Program-made: the position numbers and the translations under genes
Notes under the pieces: model-generated
The model's input: the letters and a program-made list of their open reading frames with translations, nothing else
The model's database searches: none
What the model was told of the DNA's origin: nothing
Assembly (NCBI GenBank): GCA_949127695.1
Contig: CASBQH010000368.1
Span: 1-15,442 of the forward strand
Direction of reading: 5' to 3'
DNA length: 15,442 bases
Origin: Synechococcales cyanobacterium PMM_0073
GTDB lineage: Bacteria > Cyanobacteriota > Cyanobacteriia > Elainellales > Elainellaceae
Shown: piece after piece, positions 7,572 to 15,367 of the stretch
How positions within the stretch are numbered: position 1 is the first letter of the stretch
Layout: each line of letters begins with the position of its first letter

Positions 7572-7607
7572 GGTTTAGGTGGGTTTAGCTGGTTTTTCGG
7601 CGGTTTA
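7572..7607 (-). promoter_or_regulatory. Helically phased GGTTTA repeats upstream of the methyltransferase
   Basis: GGTTTA or GGTTTT starts at 7572, 7582, 7591 and 7602 on the + strand, about one helical turn apart; a further GGTTTT lies at 7631. Read towards the methyltransferase gene the units are TAAACC or AAAACC. Phased direct repeats of this kind are typical of binding sites for OmpR/PhoB-type regulators. The regulator is not identified. Confidence 0.4.
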
Positions 7608-7611
7608 CGCC

Positions 7612-7627
7612 AGTTAATTTGTTAACT
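7612..7627. repeat. Short palindrome in the recombinase-methyltransferase gap
   Basis: AGTTAATTTGTTAACT has perfect 6-base arms around a 4-base centre. It could be an operator or a small hairpin after the recombinase gene; there is no U-run typical of a terminator. Confidence 0.4.
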
Positions 7628-7650
7628 AAAGGTTTTGACTCAATCTGCCT

Positions 7651-8883
7651 CTAGAGAGTTCGCGGCGGAGCCTGAAGCTGACTGCGGCTGAGCGCGGTGG
7701 TGACAGCCTGCTGCTGGTCGCGATGGGTGATCCAGCGGTGGTAGGTGCGGTTGTGGATGACAACAGAATGCCCCATCATCCGGGCGGCGACGGTATCGGG
7801 CAGACCAAAGTGAATGGTGCGTACCGCCCAGGCATGGCGCAGATCATAGGGCGAAAACGGAATTTGGTAGCGGCGAAACTGGCCGTTGACCAGCTGTCCA
7901 ATCCGGCGCAGCGTGGTCTGGTTGAGATCGGTCGTGAGCGGCGGCAGCAGAACTGATCGCAGGTTAAATTGCTCGACCCATTCGGGATAAAACGGCCAGA
8001 CGCTGTGGCTGCCTGTCTTGGTCATGGGCAGCACCTCAATCATTGCTTCTAGATCAGACTCTAGATCAGCGTTTGGATCAGCGCTTGGATCAGCAGCTAG
8101 CCTGCTGTAGTCGCAGAAAAACACCTCATGGTTGCGAAGGCCGTAGGTGGCCATGATGCCATAGACAAATCGCCAGTTTGCGTTGGGAATCTGGGCATAG
8201 GCGGCGACAATTTCGGCGTCAGAGGGCAGGCTGCGCGCTTGGGTGCGGCTGGTGCCATAGCTGCCCCAATAGGCTTTCAGCGGCGTCGGCAGCTCCAGAT
8301 GTAGAAATTCGGTGAAGCCGCTGAGGGCAGTGCAGCAAATTTGCCGACTGCGGCTATTGGGACGAGTCGCCTGCAAGGTCATGTAGATCGCTTCGGGCAG
8401 GCTGAGCGCCGGACGCGACTGCGCCAGCTCGACCAGACTGTGGAGATAGGGCGCATAGGCGGTTTCCCAGGTGGTGCGCCGCGAGGCCGGATGGGCGGCT
8501 GAACTCTGGGTGGCGTCGGCCAAAAACTCGGCCTGGAACGCAGCTAGCTTGTTGGGTAAATCCAGCTGATGCAGCGCAGTGCCGTTGGCCAAGGGCAAAT
8601 ATTGCCGCCAGTCAAAGCTCTGCTGCATCAGCTGTAGGGCAATAATTTTGGCCTGCTGCTCGGCCTGCTTCAGTCCAGCGGCGGTGGCTGGCAGATTAAG
8701 GCGCAGCCGCTGCTGGTAGGGGCGCAGCCTTGGGCTACCCGGTCGAGGGGGCAGAGTCGCCCGCAAGTTCAGCTTTTGGCCGCGCCGCTCAATCTGCACG
8801 CCTAGCTGACCTGCTTTCAGCCGCTGGTTGAGCTTCTGGATTGATTCGTCTAAAGTGGAGCTGGCCTGTGAAGCAGGAGGCAT
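7651..8883 (-). CDS. Tyrosine recombinase / integrase-family protein
   Basis: 410 residues. The C-terminal half is a tyrosine recombinase catalytic domain: Arg250 (TYGLRNHE), probable Lys289 (MTKTGS), box II PYDLRHAWAVR with Arg349, and GHSVVIHNRTYHRWI holding His372 and the nucleophile Tyr381, nine residues later as usual. The first position of the HxxR motif is Tyr346 instead of His, a change known in other family members; activity is thus plausible. The N-terminal 1-200 is basic and helical, with a probable core-binding domain at about 135-205. A tetrapeptide-repeat insert (about 264-279) lies between Arg249/250 and Lys289. Start ATG at 8883; no strong Shine-Dalgarno. No excisionase, tRNA, transposon end or phage gene is nearby, so it looks like a stand-alone chromosomal recombinase, not a current element. 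Confidence 0.85.
   Translation of the reverse strand: MPPASQASSTLDESIQKLNQRLKAGQLGVQIERRGQKLNLRATLPPRPGSPRLRPYQQRLRLNLPATAAGLKQAEQQAKIIALQLMQQSFDWRQYLPLANGTALHQLDLPNKLAAFQAEFLADATQSSAAHPASRRTTWETAYAPYLHSLVELAQSRPALSLPEAIYMTLQATRPNSRSRQICCTALSGFTEFLHLELPTPLKAYWGSYGTSRTQARSLPSDAEIVAAYAQIPNANWRFVYGIMATYGLRNHEVFFCDYSRLAADPSADPNADLESDLEAMIEVLPMTKTGSHSVWPFYPEWVEQFNLRSVLLPPLTTDLNQTTLRRIGQLVNGQFRRYQIPFSPYDLRHAWAVRTIHFGLPDTVAARMMGHSVVIHNRTYHRWITHRDQQQAVTTALSRSQLQAPPRTL
8051..8098. repeat. Four imperfect 12-bp tandem repeats in the recombinase gene
   Basis: Units at 8051, 8063, 8075 and 8087, each of the form (A/G)GATCAG plus five bases. They are in frame and encode four tetrapeptides (ADPS, ADPN, ADLE, SDLE) in the catalytic domain. 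Confidence 0.8.
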
Positions 8884-8993
8884 AAAGTTCTGTGACCGGG
8901 TTTGGGTAACGGATTTGAATAAACGGGCTGAGCTGGCGAGGATGAGATAATTCTAGATAGCTTCAGATAAACGCCAAACTCCGGCTGCTTTAT

Positions 8994-9002
8994 TGTTAAA
9001 AT
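8994..9002 (+). promoter_or_regulatory. Possible extended -10 box for hemH
   Basis: TGTTAAAAT fits an extended -10 (TGn then TAAAAT), 37 bases before the ATG at 9040. No clear -35 is present. Pattern only. Confidence 0.3.
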
Positions 9003-9039
9003 TAGCAACAAATATGAAGGGCAAGGGACTGTGGTGACT

Positions 9040-10203
9040 ATGGGTCGTGTTGGGGTTTTATTACTGAATTTAGGCGGGCCCGACCAGCTTGAAGATGTGC
9101 GCCCGTTTCTGTTCAACCTGTTTTCAGACCCAGAAATTATCAGGCTGCCCTTTTCCTGGCTGCAAAAGCCGCTGGCTTGGCTGATTTCTACCAGTCGCGC
9201 TAAAAAATCTCAGGAGAACTACAAGTTAATTGGCGGCGGTTCACCCCTGCGCCGAATTACCGAAGAGCAAGGACAGGCGCTGCAAGCGTCGCTGCGTGAG
9301 CAAGGCCAAGAGGCTCAGGTTTACATCGGCATGCGCTACTGGCATCCGTTTACCGAAGAAGCCGTTGCCCGGATCAAGCGCGATGCAATTGAGCATCTGG
9401 TGATTCTGCCGCTCTATCCGCAGTTTTCAATTAGCACCAGCGGCTCTAGCTTTCGGCTGCTGGATGCGCTCTGGCAGGAAGACCCCAGCCTGCAAAAAAT
9501 TAACTACACGGTGATTCCCTCCTGGTATAAGCGCTCTGGCTATCTGCAAGCAATGGCCGAGCTAATCCAGCAGCAGCTCGATCAGTCTGACAACCCAGAT
9601 CAGGTGCATATTTTCTTTAGCGCGCATGGCGTGCCGCTCAGCTATGTGGAAGAAGCAGGCGACCCCTACCAGCAAGAAATTGAAGAATGCACCGAGCTGA
9701 TTATGCAGCGGCTGAATCGCCCCAATCCGCATACGCTGGCCTATCAGAGCCGAGTGGGCCCGGTCGAGTGGCTGAAGCCCTACACCGAGGAGGCTATTCT
9801 GGAGCTAGCTGAGCAGGGCGTGAAAGATCTGCTGGTTGTGCCGGTCAGCTTTGTCTCTGAGCATATCGAGACGCTAGAAGAAATCGATATTGAATACCGA
9901 GAAATTGCCGAAGAAGCCGGAATTCACAATTTTCAGCGCGTCCCGGCTCTAAATACGCATCCGGTGTTTATTGCCGAGCTTCGTGAAATGGTGCTCAACG
10001 CCATGAATAGCCCTAGCCTGAAGCTAGACGAAGTGCCCCAGATGAGCAAGCAGGTGAAGATGTACCCGCAGGAGCGCTGGGAGTGGGGCTTGACCAGCTC
10101 AGCTGAAATCTGGAACGGGCGGATTGCGATGATCGGTTTTTTGGCGCTGCTGCTGGAGCTGGTCAGCGGCCAGGGTCCCCTGCACTATGTCGGGCTGCTC
10201 TAA
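9040..10203 (+). CDS. hemH: Ferrochelatase with C-terminal chlorophyll-binding (CAB) helix
   Basis: Inserts Fe2+ into protoporphyrin IX, the last step of haem synthesis. Read from ATG 9040 the protein has 387 residues and begins [20 protein letters not shown], the standard cyanobacterial start; in-frame GTG codons at 9031 and 9034 would add two or three residues, and an AAGGG at 9023-9027 sits nearer to them. Catalytic motifs are intact: [19 protein letters not shown] with the active-site His, [15 protein letters not shown], and [17 protein letters not shown] with the conserved Glu. After the catalytic domain a linker leads to [13 protein letters not shown] (about 355-367) and a hydrophobic helix, the LHC/HLIP-type motif that anchors the enzyme in thylakoids and binds chlorophyll or carotenoid in this family. 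It is divergent from the recombinase gene. Confidence 0.97.
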   Translation: MGRVGVLLLNLGGPDQLEDVRPFLFNLFSDPEIIRLPFSWLQKPLAWLISTSRAKKSQENYKLIGGGSPLRRITEEQGQALQASLREQGQEAQVYIGMRYWHPFTEEAVARIKRDAIEHLVILPLYPQFSISTSGSSFRLLDALWQEDPSLQKINYTVIPSWYKRSGYLQAMAELIQQQLDQSDNPDQVHIFFSAHGVPLSYVEEAGDPYQQEIEECTELIMQRLNRPNPHTLAYQSRVGPVEWLKPYTEEAILELAEQGVKDLLVVPVSFVSEHIETLEEIDIEYREIAEEAGIHNFQRVPALNTHPVFIAELREMVLNAMNSPSLKLDEVPQMSKQVKMYPQERWEWGLTSSAEIWNGRIAMIGFLALLLELVSGQGPLHYVGLL

Positions 10204-10241
10204 GAGTGAGGGCGCATACGCTCCGATCTGCCCGCTAAAGC

Positions 10242-10294
10242 CTCCATTCTGGGGACTTTGGAGCCAAGCTGATTCAAACTCTCCCAGAATGGGG
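10242..10294. terminator. Inverted repeat between convergent hemH and DUF4126 genes
   Basis: CCATTCTGGG at 10244-10253 pairs perfectly with CCCAGAATGG at 10283-10292; two outer pairs (one G-U) extend the stem to 12, around a 29-base loop. Position between two converging genes suggests a bidirectional transcript end or an RNA 3' stabiliser. There is no U-run and the loop is long, so it is not a canonical intrinsic terminator. Confidence 0.45.
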
Positions 10295-10332
10295 CTAGCG
10301 CTCTTCACGTTTACAAACAGCTTCTTCAGCCG

Positions 10333-10929
10333 CTAGTCCGGCTCATTTCTAAACTGACGCGGATCTTTCTGTTGCCGGGTCGCCTGCCGCTGATACCAGA
10401 GTCGCCATTCAGTTGAGCTGCGGATGGTTAGCCAGAGCAGCAGCAGGACGATCAGGCCACCCTGCCTGGGCGCATCAAATGCCAAAATCACCAGCGTGAC
10501 GCAGAGAAAATCTTGAATAAAAATCACCCAGATCGGCAGACCATTTCGCAGGCGATAGGTCCAGCCCGTCTGCACCAGCTGTAGCACTAGCGCCAGCAGC
10601 CCGCCCAGCAGCGCCAGCATCCAAATTAACCAGCCGTCAAACTGAGCCGTCCGCGCCACCGCCAGCCCGACTAATGCCCCCAAAAACGGACTAACCAACA
10701 GCTGGACAACTTGCAGCAGGCGCTGAATCAGTCTCTGTTTAGAAAACAGCAGCTCAATTAGCGACCAGCTCACCAGCACTGCTAGCACCAGCGGCGGTGG
10801 CAGCTGCGATAATCCAGGCAGATTCGTCCAGAGATCATCACTGCGAAACAAGATGATCAGCAGCAGCGGTAAGGCAATTCGCAGACCCACTGCGGCTGAC
10901 AGAGAAAGCGCGGCTAGCACTTCGAGCAT
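10333..10929 (-). CDS. DUF4126 family membrane protein
   Basis: 198 residues, mostly hydrophobic. About five or six membrane helices are visible: roughly 3-27, 46-65, 73-95, 100-122, 132-150 and 156-171, with a charged C-terminal tail (YQRQATRQQKDPRQF). The opening MLEVLAALSLSAAVGLRIALPLLLI with the small-residue/GLR/LP pattern matches the DUF4126 family, whose function is not known to me. The ATG follows the stop of the sensor kinase gene by 29 bases on the same strand, so the two are probably co-transcribed. A role with that kinase at the membrane is possible but only inferred from position. Confidence 0.8.
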   Translation of the reverse strand: MLEVLAALSLSAAVGLRIALPLLLIILFRSDDLWTNLPGLSQLPPPLVLAVLVSWSLIELLFSKQRLIQRLLQVVQLLVSPFLGALVGLAVARTAQFDGWLIWMLALLGGLLALVLQLVQTGWTYRLRNGLPIWVIFIQDFLCVTLVILAFDAPRQGGLIVLLLLWLTIRSSTEWRLWYQRQATRQQKDPRQFRNEPD

Positions 10930-10958
10930 AGCGAAATTAGAGGGCTGGATAAAATAGG

Positions 10959-12650
10959 CTAGAGCAACAGGTCAACTGGATGAGGCATTAGCGCTGTGAC
11001 CATTACGGGGTCTTGGTGGAGCGGCACTGTGAAGGTAACTGTTGAACCCAGCCCTTCGCCCATGCTAAAGAAATTGACCACGCCACCCATGGCTTCAACC
11101 AGCTTCTGTGAAATTGCCAGCCCCAGCCCCGTGCCGCCATACTGCCGGGTATGCGACCCGTCCACCTGGCTAAAAGTCTGGAAGAGCTTATCTTGCTTTT
11201 CGAGCGAGACACCAATTCCGGTATCGGCCACGCTAATTTTAACGGTTCCTGGCTTTTCCTCTTCCTGCACCACCACTTTGCCCGGAATCACCTCGGCGCT
11301 AATGGTGATGCTGCCCTCATGCGTAAATTTGATCGCGTTCCCCACCAGGTTAAGCATCACTTGCAGCAAGCGCTGATAGTTGCCGTGCAGAATCACCTTG
11401 TCGCGCGTGTCAGGCGTGCGAATCTCGAAGCCCAGCTGCTTCTGCTGCGCCTGCGGACGGGTGAAGTTCTCAACTGCACCCAGCAGGTCATCTAGCTCAA
11501 TTGGGTTGAGCTCAAGCTGCATTTTGCCCGCTTCAATTTTGGCAATGTCGAGAATATCGTTAATTAACTCCAGCAGATGCCGAGCCGAGCGGTAAGACTC
11601 GTCAATAAACTGCATCTGCTCCTCTGGGTCATCCACCATGCCGTCGAGGATCAGCTTTAAGAAGCCCAGCATTCCGTTCAGCGGCGTCCGCAGCTCATGC
11701 GAGGTGTTGGCCAGAAAGTCGCTTTTGAGCCGCGAGGCCGCCTCAGCCTGCTGCCGCGCTTCTTCTAGATCAGACTGCTGCTGCATCAGGCTGTCGTTCA
11801 CCTGCTCTAGATCGCTCACTAGCATCCGGCTGGCTTCGAGTAGCAGGGTATGACCGATGGCATTGCCCGCCTGATCAGCCAACTGCTGGAGCAGTCGCTG
11901 CTCTGATTCGCCCCAGACTGCCACCTCAATCGGGTAGAGCAGAATCAGACCGTTGGGCTGCTGCTCATAGCGAGTCGCCACCGCTACCACTCCGGTGAGT
12001 TCCGCTGGCGTTGCCAGGTCATCTAAGGCAATGTCATTGAGGGTAATCACCGGATCAAGGCTGCCTAGCGCTGCGCTGACGCAAGAGGCCGAAACGGGTA
12101 AGGAAATGGGTAAATCGCGGTCTAGGTGAGTTAGATCGGGCAGCGGCGCATAGGCTACAACCGGTAACGACTCAGCGTTGGCCGGATAGTCGCAGACCAA
12201 ACAGCGGCTGTTAAATAGCTCTGCGACTCCCCGCGCCGTCTGCTGCCAGATTTGGCTCAGATCTAAGCTGCTGCGGATCTCCCGAATCACTGGCGCTACT
12301 CGTGACCTCAGCTCTGGTGCTGCGCCAAGGCGGTTTGCAGGCCGCAGCCAACCCAGCGCCAGAGCCAGCCGAGCCGATTCTGACGGCAGGATGACCGGGC
12401 TGAGGGTCAGAGCAAAGACGAAGCGCTGGTTGGCATGGCTAAAAGCAGTCTCAAACTGCGCTGGAGCGCCAGTTTCTAAGACTCCGCGCAGTTTTTCTAG
12501 GTAGGAAGGCAGATCAACTGGCGTGAATGCCTGAATTGGGTGAGCGCTGCTCGGTTGCCAACCTAAGCCATAGCGAGCGGCTTCACGCCAATAGAACGAC
12601 AGATATTGGCCGCTTGCGGTTTGCGTAAATACCAAATCTGCTCCAGTCAT
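10959..12650 (-). CDS. Sensor histidine kinase (PAS-like, GAF, HisKA, HATPase_c)
   Basis: 563 residues from ATG 12650. Regions in order: a PAS-like input (about 1-105, TGADLVFTQTASGQYLSF), a GAF domain (about 125-270), a coiled coil (about 275-310), HisKA with SHELRTPLNGMLGF (phosphoacceptor His318) and HATPase_c with N-box NLVGNAIKF (Asn438), G1 DTGIG, F-box LFQTFSQ and G2 GGTGLGLAISQ. All catalytic boxes are intact, unlike in the GAF protein at 1064. No membrane helix is present, so it should be cytosolic. Start choice: TTG 12785 and ATG 12737 are in frame upstream, but the extra 45 residues are Ser/Thr-rich and unlike a domain, and GAGG lies about 8 bases before ATG 12650. No receiver domain or cognate regulator is adjacent; the REC-PP2C protein 5 kb away is one candidate partner. 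Confidence 0.9.
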   Translation of the reverse strand: MTGADLVFTQTASGQYLSFYWREAARYGLGWQPSSAHPIQAFTPVDLPSYLEKLRGVLETGAPAQFETAFSHANQRFVFALTLSPVILPSESARLALALGWLRPANRLGAAPELRSRVAPVIREIRSSLDLSQIWQQTARGVAELFNSRCLVCDYPANAESLPVVAYAPLPDLTHLDRDLPISLPVSASCVSAALGSLDPVITLNDIALDDLATPAELTGVVAVATRYEQQPNGLILLYPIEVAVWGESEQRLLQQLADQAGNAIGHTLLLEASRMLVSDLEQVNDSLMQQQSDLEEARQQAEAASRLKSDFLANTSHELRTPLNGMLGFLKLILDGMVDDPEEQMQFIDESYRSARHLLELINDILDIAKIEAGKMQLELNPIELDDLLGAVENFTRPQAQQKQLGFEIRTPDTRDKVILHGNYQRLLQVMLNLVGNAIKFTHEGSITISAEVIPGKVVVQEEEKPGTVKISVADTGIGVSLEKQDKLFQTFSQVDGSHTRQYGGTGLGLAISQKLVEAMGGVVNFFSMGEGLGSTVTFTVPLHQDPVMVTALMPHPVDLLL

Positions 12651-12892
12651 CGCACCGCCCTCAAACCGGTCAGCCGTTGGAGATGTTGTGAGAGATATCG
12701 CGTGAGTCGGGAACGATGGGTCGCCGGAAGGAGTCATCAGCGTTGAACCAACAGGAAATTTGCGAAACGTTGAGCTAGCCCTCAACTTAGTCTGTCCATC
12801 TATTCATTCCAGCCTAAGCTGGATTGCCTCAACTGGACTGCCTAAATTTAATTGCCAGCCTCTGCACCCGCAGCCTCTGGGCGCGAATTTTA

Positions 12893-13144
12893 CTAATCAT
12901 TCCATTCACCTTTGGGCGGAACAGGAGGATTTCGGCGCATCGTTCGCGTCAAATCATCATCGCGTCGGTTGCCGCCACCCAGCCATTGCCGCACCGCCAC
13001 CTCAATCACTTTGCTGGGGTCGCTGGTCAGGTGGCTGATTTGCTCTAGCAGCTCTGCGTCGATCTGAATCGAGACGTTTACCTTGCCAGAAGAAACACCA
13101 GAAGCAGCACCAGAGGGCTTCGAGTCAACACCAGAGTCATTCAT
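12893..13144 (-). CDS. Small ribbon-helix-helix (CopG/Arc-like) protein
   Basis: 83 residues. A Ser/Gly-rich N-terminal tail is followed by KVNVSIQIDAELLEQISHL (about 26-44) and DPSKVIEVAVRQWL (47-60), the strand-helix-helix pattern of RHH DNA-binding proteins, which bind DNA as dimers through the strand. The tail ends MRRNPPVPPKGEWND. The start at ATG 13144 is chosen because the upstream in-frame extension has no domain character and poor codon context. No toxin gene is adjacent: the next gene downstream on this strand is the histidine kinase, so it is more likely a stand-alone regulator than an antitoxin. Inverted repeats 50-70 bases upstream may be its operator. Confidence 0.75.
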   Translation of the reverse strand: MNDSGVDSKPSGAASGVSSGKVNVSIQIDAELLEQISHLTSDPSKVIEVAVRQWLGGGNRRDDDLTRTMRRNPPVPPKGEWND

Positions 13145-13483
13145 AGCGGATGCTGTATAACGGCAGTTGGGGAAGTTGGGCGGGACGACTTGCCGGTTCA
13201 TTAGGCAACCGGTTCGCAGGCAACCTCTGCCCTCCATTAAACCTCATTCAACCTGTAAATAGGTAAAGCTATCTTGATCTGCTGGAGATCAGGGCATCCG
13301 GGATCGAAGCAGACCGATTACAATGGCTTTAAGAATCTCTTGTCACATCTCTTACAGCCCACCGCCCTGATTGGCAGATCATCTGCCAGATCAGTTCCAG
13401 AAGCGCGCTCTAGAACTGAGCCAAAGGCGGGGCTGCCAGAGAGAGATCTGTCCGCTTGTTCTTCTGCCCATCACCTTAGCTTT
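13145..13483. other. Divergent intergenic region, RHH gene to lepA
   Basis: 339 bases without a convincing gene. The lepA frame stays open upstream to 13274, but its codons there do not resemble LepA and are not conserved-looking, so it is judged non-coding. Apart from the inverted repeats at 13193-13225, a TACAAT at 13319-13324 could be a -10 box for lepA, though no -35 accompanies it. Confidence 0.5.
13193..13225. promoter_or_regulatory. Possible operator upstream of the RHH gene
   Basis: CCGGTT (13193-13198) and AACCGG (13207-13212) form an inverted repeat around 8 bases; AACCGGTT at 13207-13214 is itself a palindrome, and AGGCAACC recurs at 13203 and 13218. RHH proteins often bind such repeats before their own genes. 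Inference from pattern and place. Confidence 0.35.
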
Positions 13484-15289
13484 ATGACGGACGCACCGGT
13501 CTCTCGCATTCGCAACTTTTCGATTATTGCTCATATCGATCACGGCAAATCGACCTTGGCTGATCGCCTCTTGCAGACTACAGGCACAGTTAAAGACAGA
13601 GAGATGAAAGAGCAGCTGCTGGACAATATGGACTTGGAGCGAGAGCGCGGCATTACCATTAAGCTGCAAGCCGCTCGGATGAACTACACCGCTAAAGACG
13701 GCCATCAGTATATCCTCAACTTAATTGACACTCCCGGCCACGTCGATTTTTCCTACGAAGTTTCGCGCTCGCTGGCCGCCTGTGAAGGGGCGCTGCTGGT
13801 GGTAGATGCTTCACAGGGCGTGGAAGCCCAGACGCTGGCTAACGTCTACCTGGCGCTAGAAAACGATCTAGAAATTATCCCGGTCTTGAACAAAATTGAC
13901 TTGCCGGGAGCCGATCCGGAGCGGGTGGCGGGCGAAATTGAAGAGATCATCGGCCTCGATTGCAGCGACGCGATTCGGGCTTCGGCGAAAGAGGGGATTG
14001 GCATCGCCGCAATTTTAGAGGCGATTGTCGAGAAAGTGCCGCCGCCGCAGGACACCGTGGATCAGCCGCTGCGGGCGCTAATTTTTGACAGCTACTATGA
14101 TGCCTACCGGGGCGTGGTCGTCTATTTTCGGGTGATGGACGGGGCGCTGAAAAAAGGCGAGCGCGTCCGGTTTATGGCCTCCGGCAAAGAGTACCAAATC
14201 GACGAGCTGGGCATTCTTTCGCCCAACCAGATCCAGGTCACAGATCTACATGCGGGCGAAGTCGGCTATCTGGCGGCGGCGATCAAATCCGTCGAAGATG
14301 CGCGGGTGGGCGATACGATTACGCTGGCGGCAGCTCCGGCGCTAGAGCCGTTCCCCGGCTATACCGAAGCTAAGCCGATGGTGTTCTGCGGCCTCTTCCC
14401 CACCGACGCTGACCAGTTTGAAGATCTGCGCGAAGCGCTGGAAAAGCTGCGGCTGAACGATGCGGCGCTGCAATATGAACCCGAAACCTCTAGCGCTATG
14501 GGCTTTGGCTTCCGCTGCGGCTTTTTGGGGCTGCTGCATATGGAAATTGTCCAGGAGCGGCTAGAGCGCGAATATGATCTTGATTTAATTACGACCGCAC
14601 CCTCGGTGATCTATTGCGTCACTAAAATTGACGGCGAGGTGATCTATATTGACAATCCCAGCCTACTGCCTGACCCGCAGTACCGCGAAAAAATTGAAGA
14701 GCCTTATGTCAAGGTGGAGATGATCACGCCTGAAGAGTTTGTTGGGGCGCTGATGGAGCTGAGTCAGACTCGGCGCGGCCTATTCAAAGATATGAAATAT
14801 CTGGCGCAAGGCCGCACCACGCTGGTCTACGAAATTCCGCTGGCGGAAGTCGTCACCGACTTTTTTGACCAGATGAAGTCACGCTCGCGGGGCTATGCCA
14901 GTATGGAATATCAGCTGATTGGCTACCAGGAAAATCCGCTGGTGAAGCTGGACGTGCTGATCAATGGCGACAAGGTTGATCCGCTGGCGACGATTGTGCA
15001 TCGCGATAAGGCTTACAACGTGGGGCGGGCGCTGGTCGAAAAGCTGAAAGAGCTGATTCCGCGCCATCAGTTTAAGATCCCGATTCAGGCGTCAATTGGC
15101 TCGCGAGTGGTGGCCAGCGAACATATTCCGGCGCTGCGGAAAGATGTGCTGGCCAAATGCTACGGCGGCGATATTTCGCGCAAGAAAAAGCTGCTGCAAA
15201 AGCAGGCTAAGGGCAAGAAGCGGCTGAAGGCGATTGGCACGGTGGATGTGCCGCAAGAGGCGTTTATGGCGGTGCTGAAGCTCAACTAG
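13484..15289 (+). CDS. lepA: Elongation factor 4 (LepA GTPase)
   Basis: A ribosome-associated translational GTPase that back-translocates or remodels ribosomes. The protein of 601 residues starts [20 protein letters not shown] at ATG 13484, as LepA proteins do; the 70 residues open upstream lack any resemblance. G-domain motifs are G1 AHIDHGKST, switch region RERGIT, G3 DTPGHVDF and G4 NKIDLP. Domain 2, the EF-G-like domains and the LepA-specific C-terminal domain ([12 protein letters not shown], then [16 protein letters not shown], ending [14 protein letters not shown]) are complete. Length matches the usual 600 or so. No Shine-Dalgarno is evident. The stop codon overlaps the first unit of a downstream 13-bp repeat array. 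Confidence 0.98.
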   Translation: MTDAPVSRIRNFSIIAHIDHGKSTLADRLLQTTGTVKDREMKEQLLDNMDLERERGITIKLQAARMNYTAKDGHQYILNLIDTPGHVDFSYEVSRSLAACEGALLVVDASQGVEAQTLANVYLALENDLEIIPVLNKIDLPGADPERVAGEIEEIIGLDCSDAIRASAKEGIGIAAILEAIVEKVPPPQDTVDQPLRALIFDSYYDAYRGVVVYFRVMDGALKKGERVRFMASGKEYQIDELGILSPNQIQVTDLHAGEVGYLAAAIKSVEDARVGDTITLAAAPALEPFPGYTEAKPMVFCGLFPTDADQFEDLREALEKLRLNDAALQYEPETSSAMGFGFRCGFLGLLHMEIVQERLEREYDLDLITTAPSVIYCVTKIDGEVIYIDNPSLLPDPQYREKIEEPYVKVEMITPEEFVGALMELSQTRRGLFKDMKYLAQGRTTLVYEIPLAEVVTDFFDQMKSRSRGYASMEYQLIGYQENPLVKLDVLINGDKVDPLATIVHRDKAYNVGRALVEKLKELIPRHQFKIPIQASIGSRVVASEHIPALRKDVLAKCYGGDISRKKKLLQKQAKGKKRLKAIGTVDVPQEAFMAVLKLN

Positions 15290-15326
15290 GCCAAACCCAG
15301 AGGCCAAATCCAGAGGCCAAACCTAG
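15288..15326. repeat. Three 13-bp tandem repeats starting at the lepA stop
   Basis: AGGCCAAACCCAG, AGGCCAAATCCAG and AGGCCAAACCTAG at 15288, 15301 and 15314; units differ at one position each from the first. The first begins inside the TAG stop codon. Confidence 0.9.
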
Positions 15327-15367
15327 GGACGGTCGGGCAAGGCTACAGTAGAGCAGAGAGACTGTGA

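Noticed and set aside
7651..8883. A genomic island or prophage around the recombinase
   Set aside because: Flanking genes are ordinary chromosomal ones, base composition does not change visibly, and no att repeats or phage genes are present.
9031..9039. HemH start at GTG 9031 or 9034
   Set aside because: The family N-terminus [14 protein letters not shown] fits ATG 9040 and gives the usual length, though the AAGGG box is nearer to the GTG codons.
12651..12785. Longer sensor kinase from TTG 12785 or ATG 12737
   Set aside because: The extra segment is Ser/Thr-rich without domain features and neither start has a good ribosome binding site; ATG 12650 does. Not fully excluded.
13274..13483. Seventy-residue N-terminal extension of LepA
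   Set aside because: The open frame upstream of ATG 13484 has no likeness to LepA, whose family begins at the [20 protein letters not shown] position.
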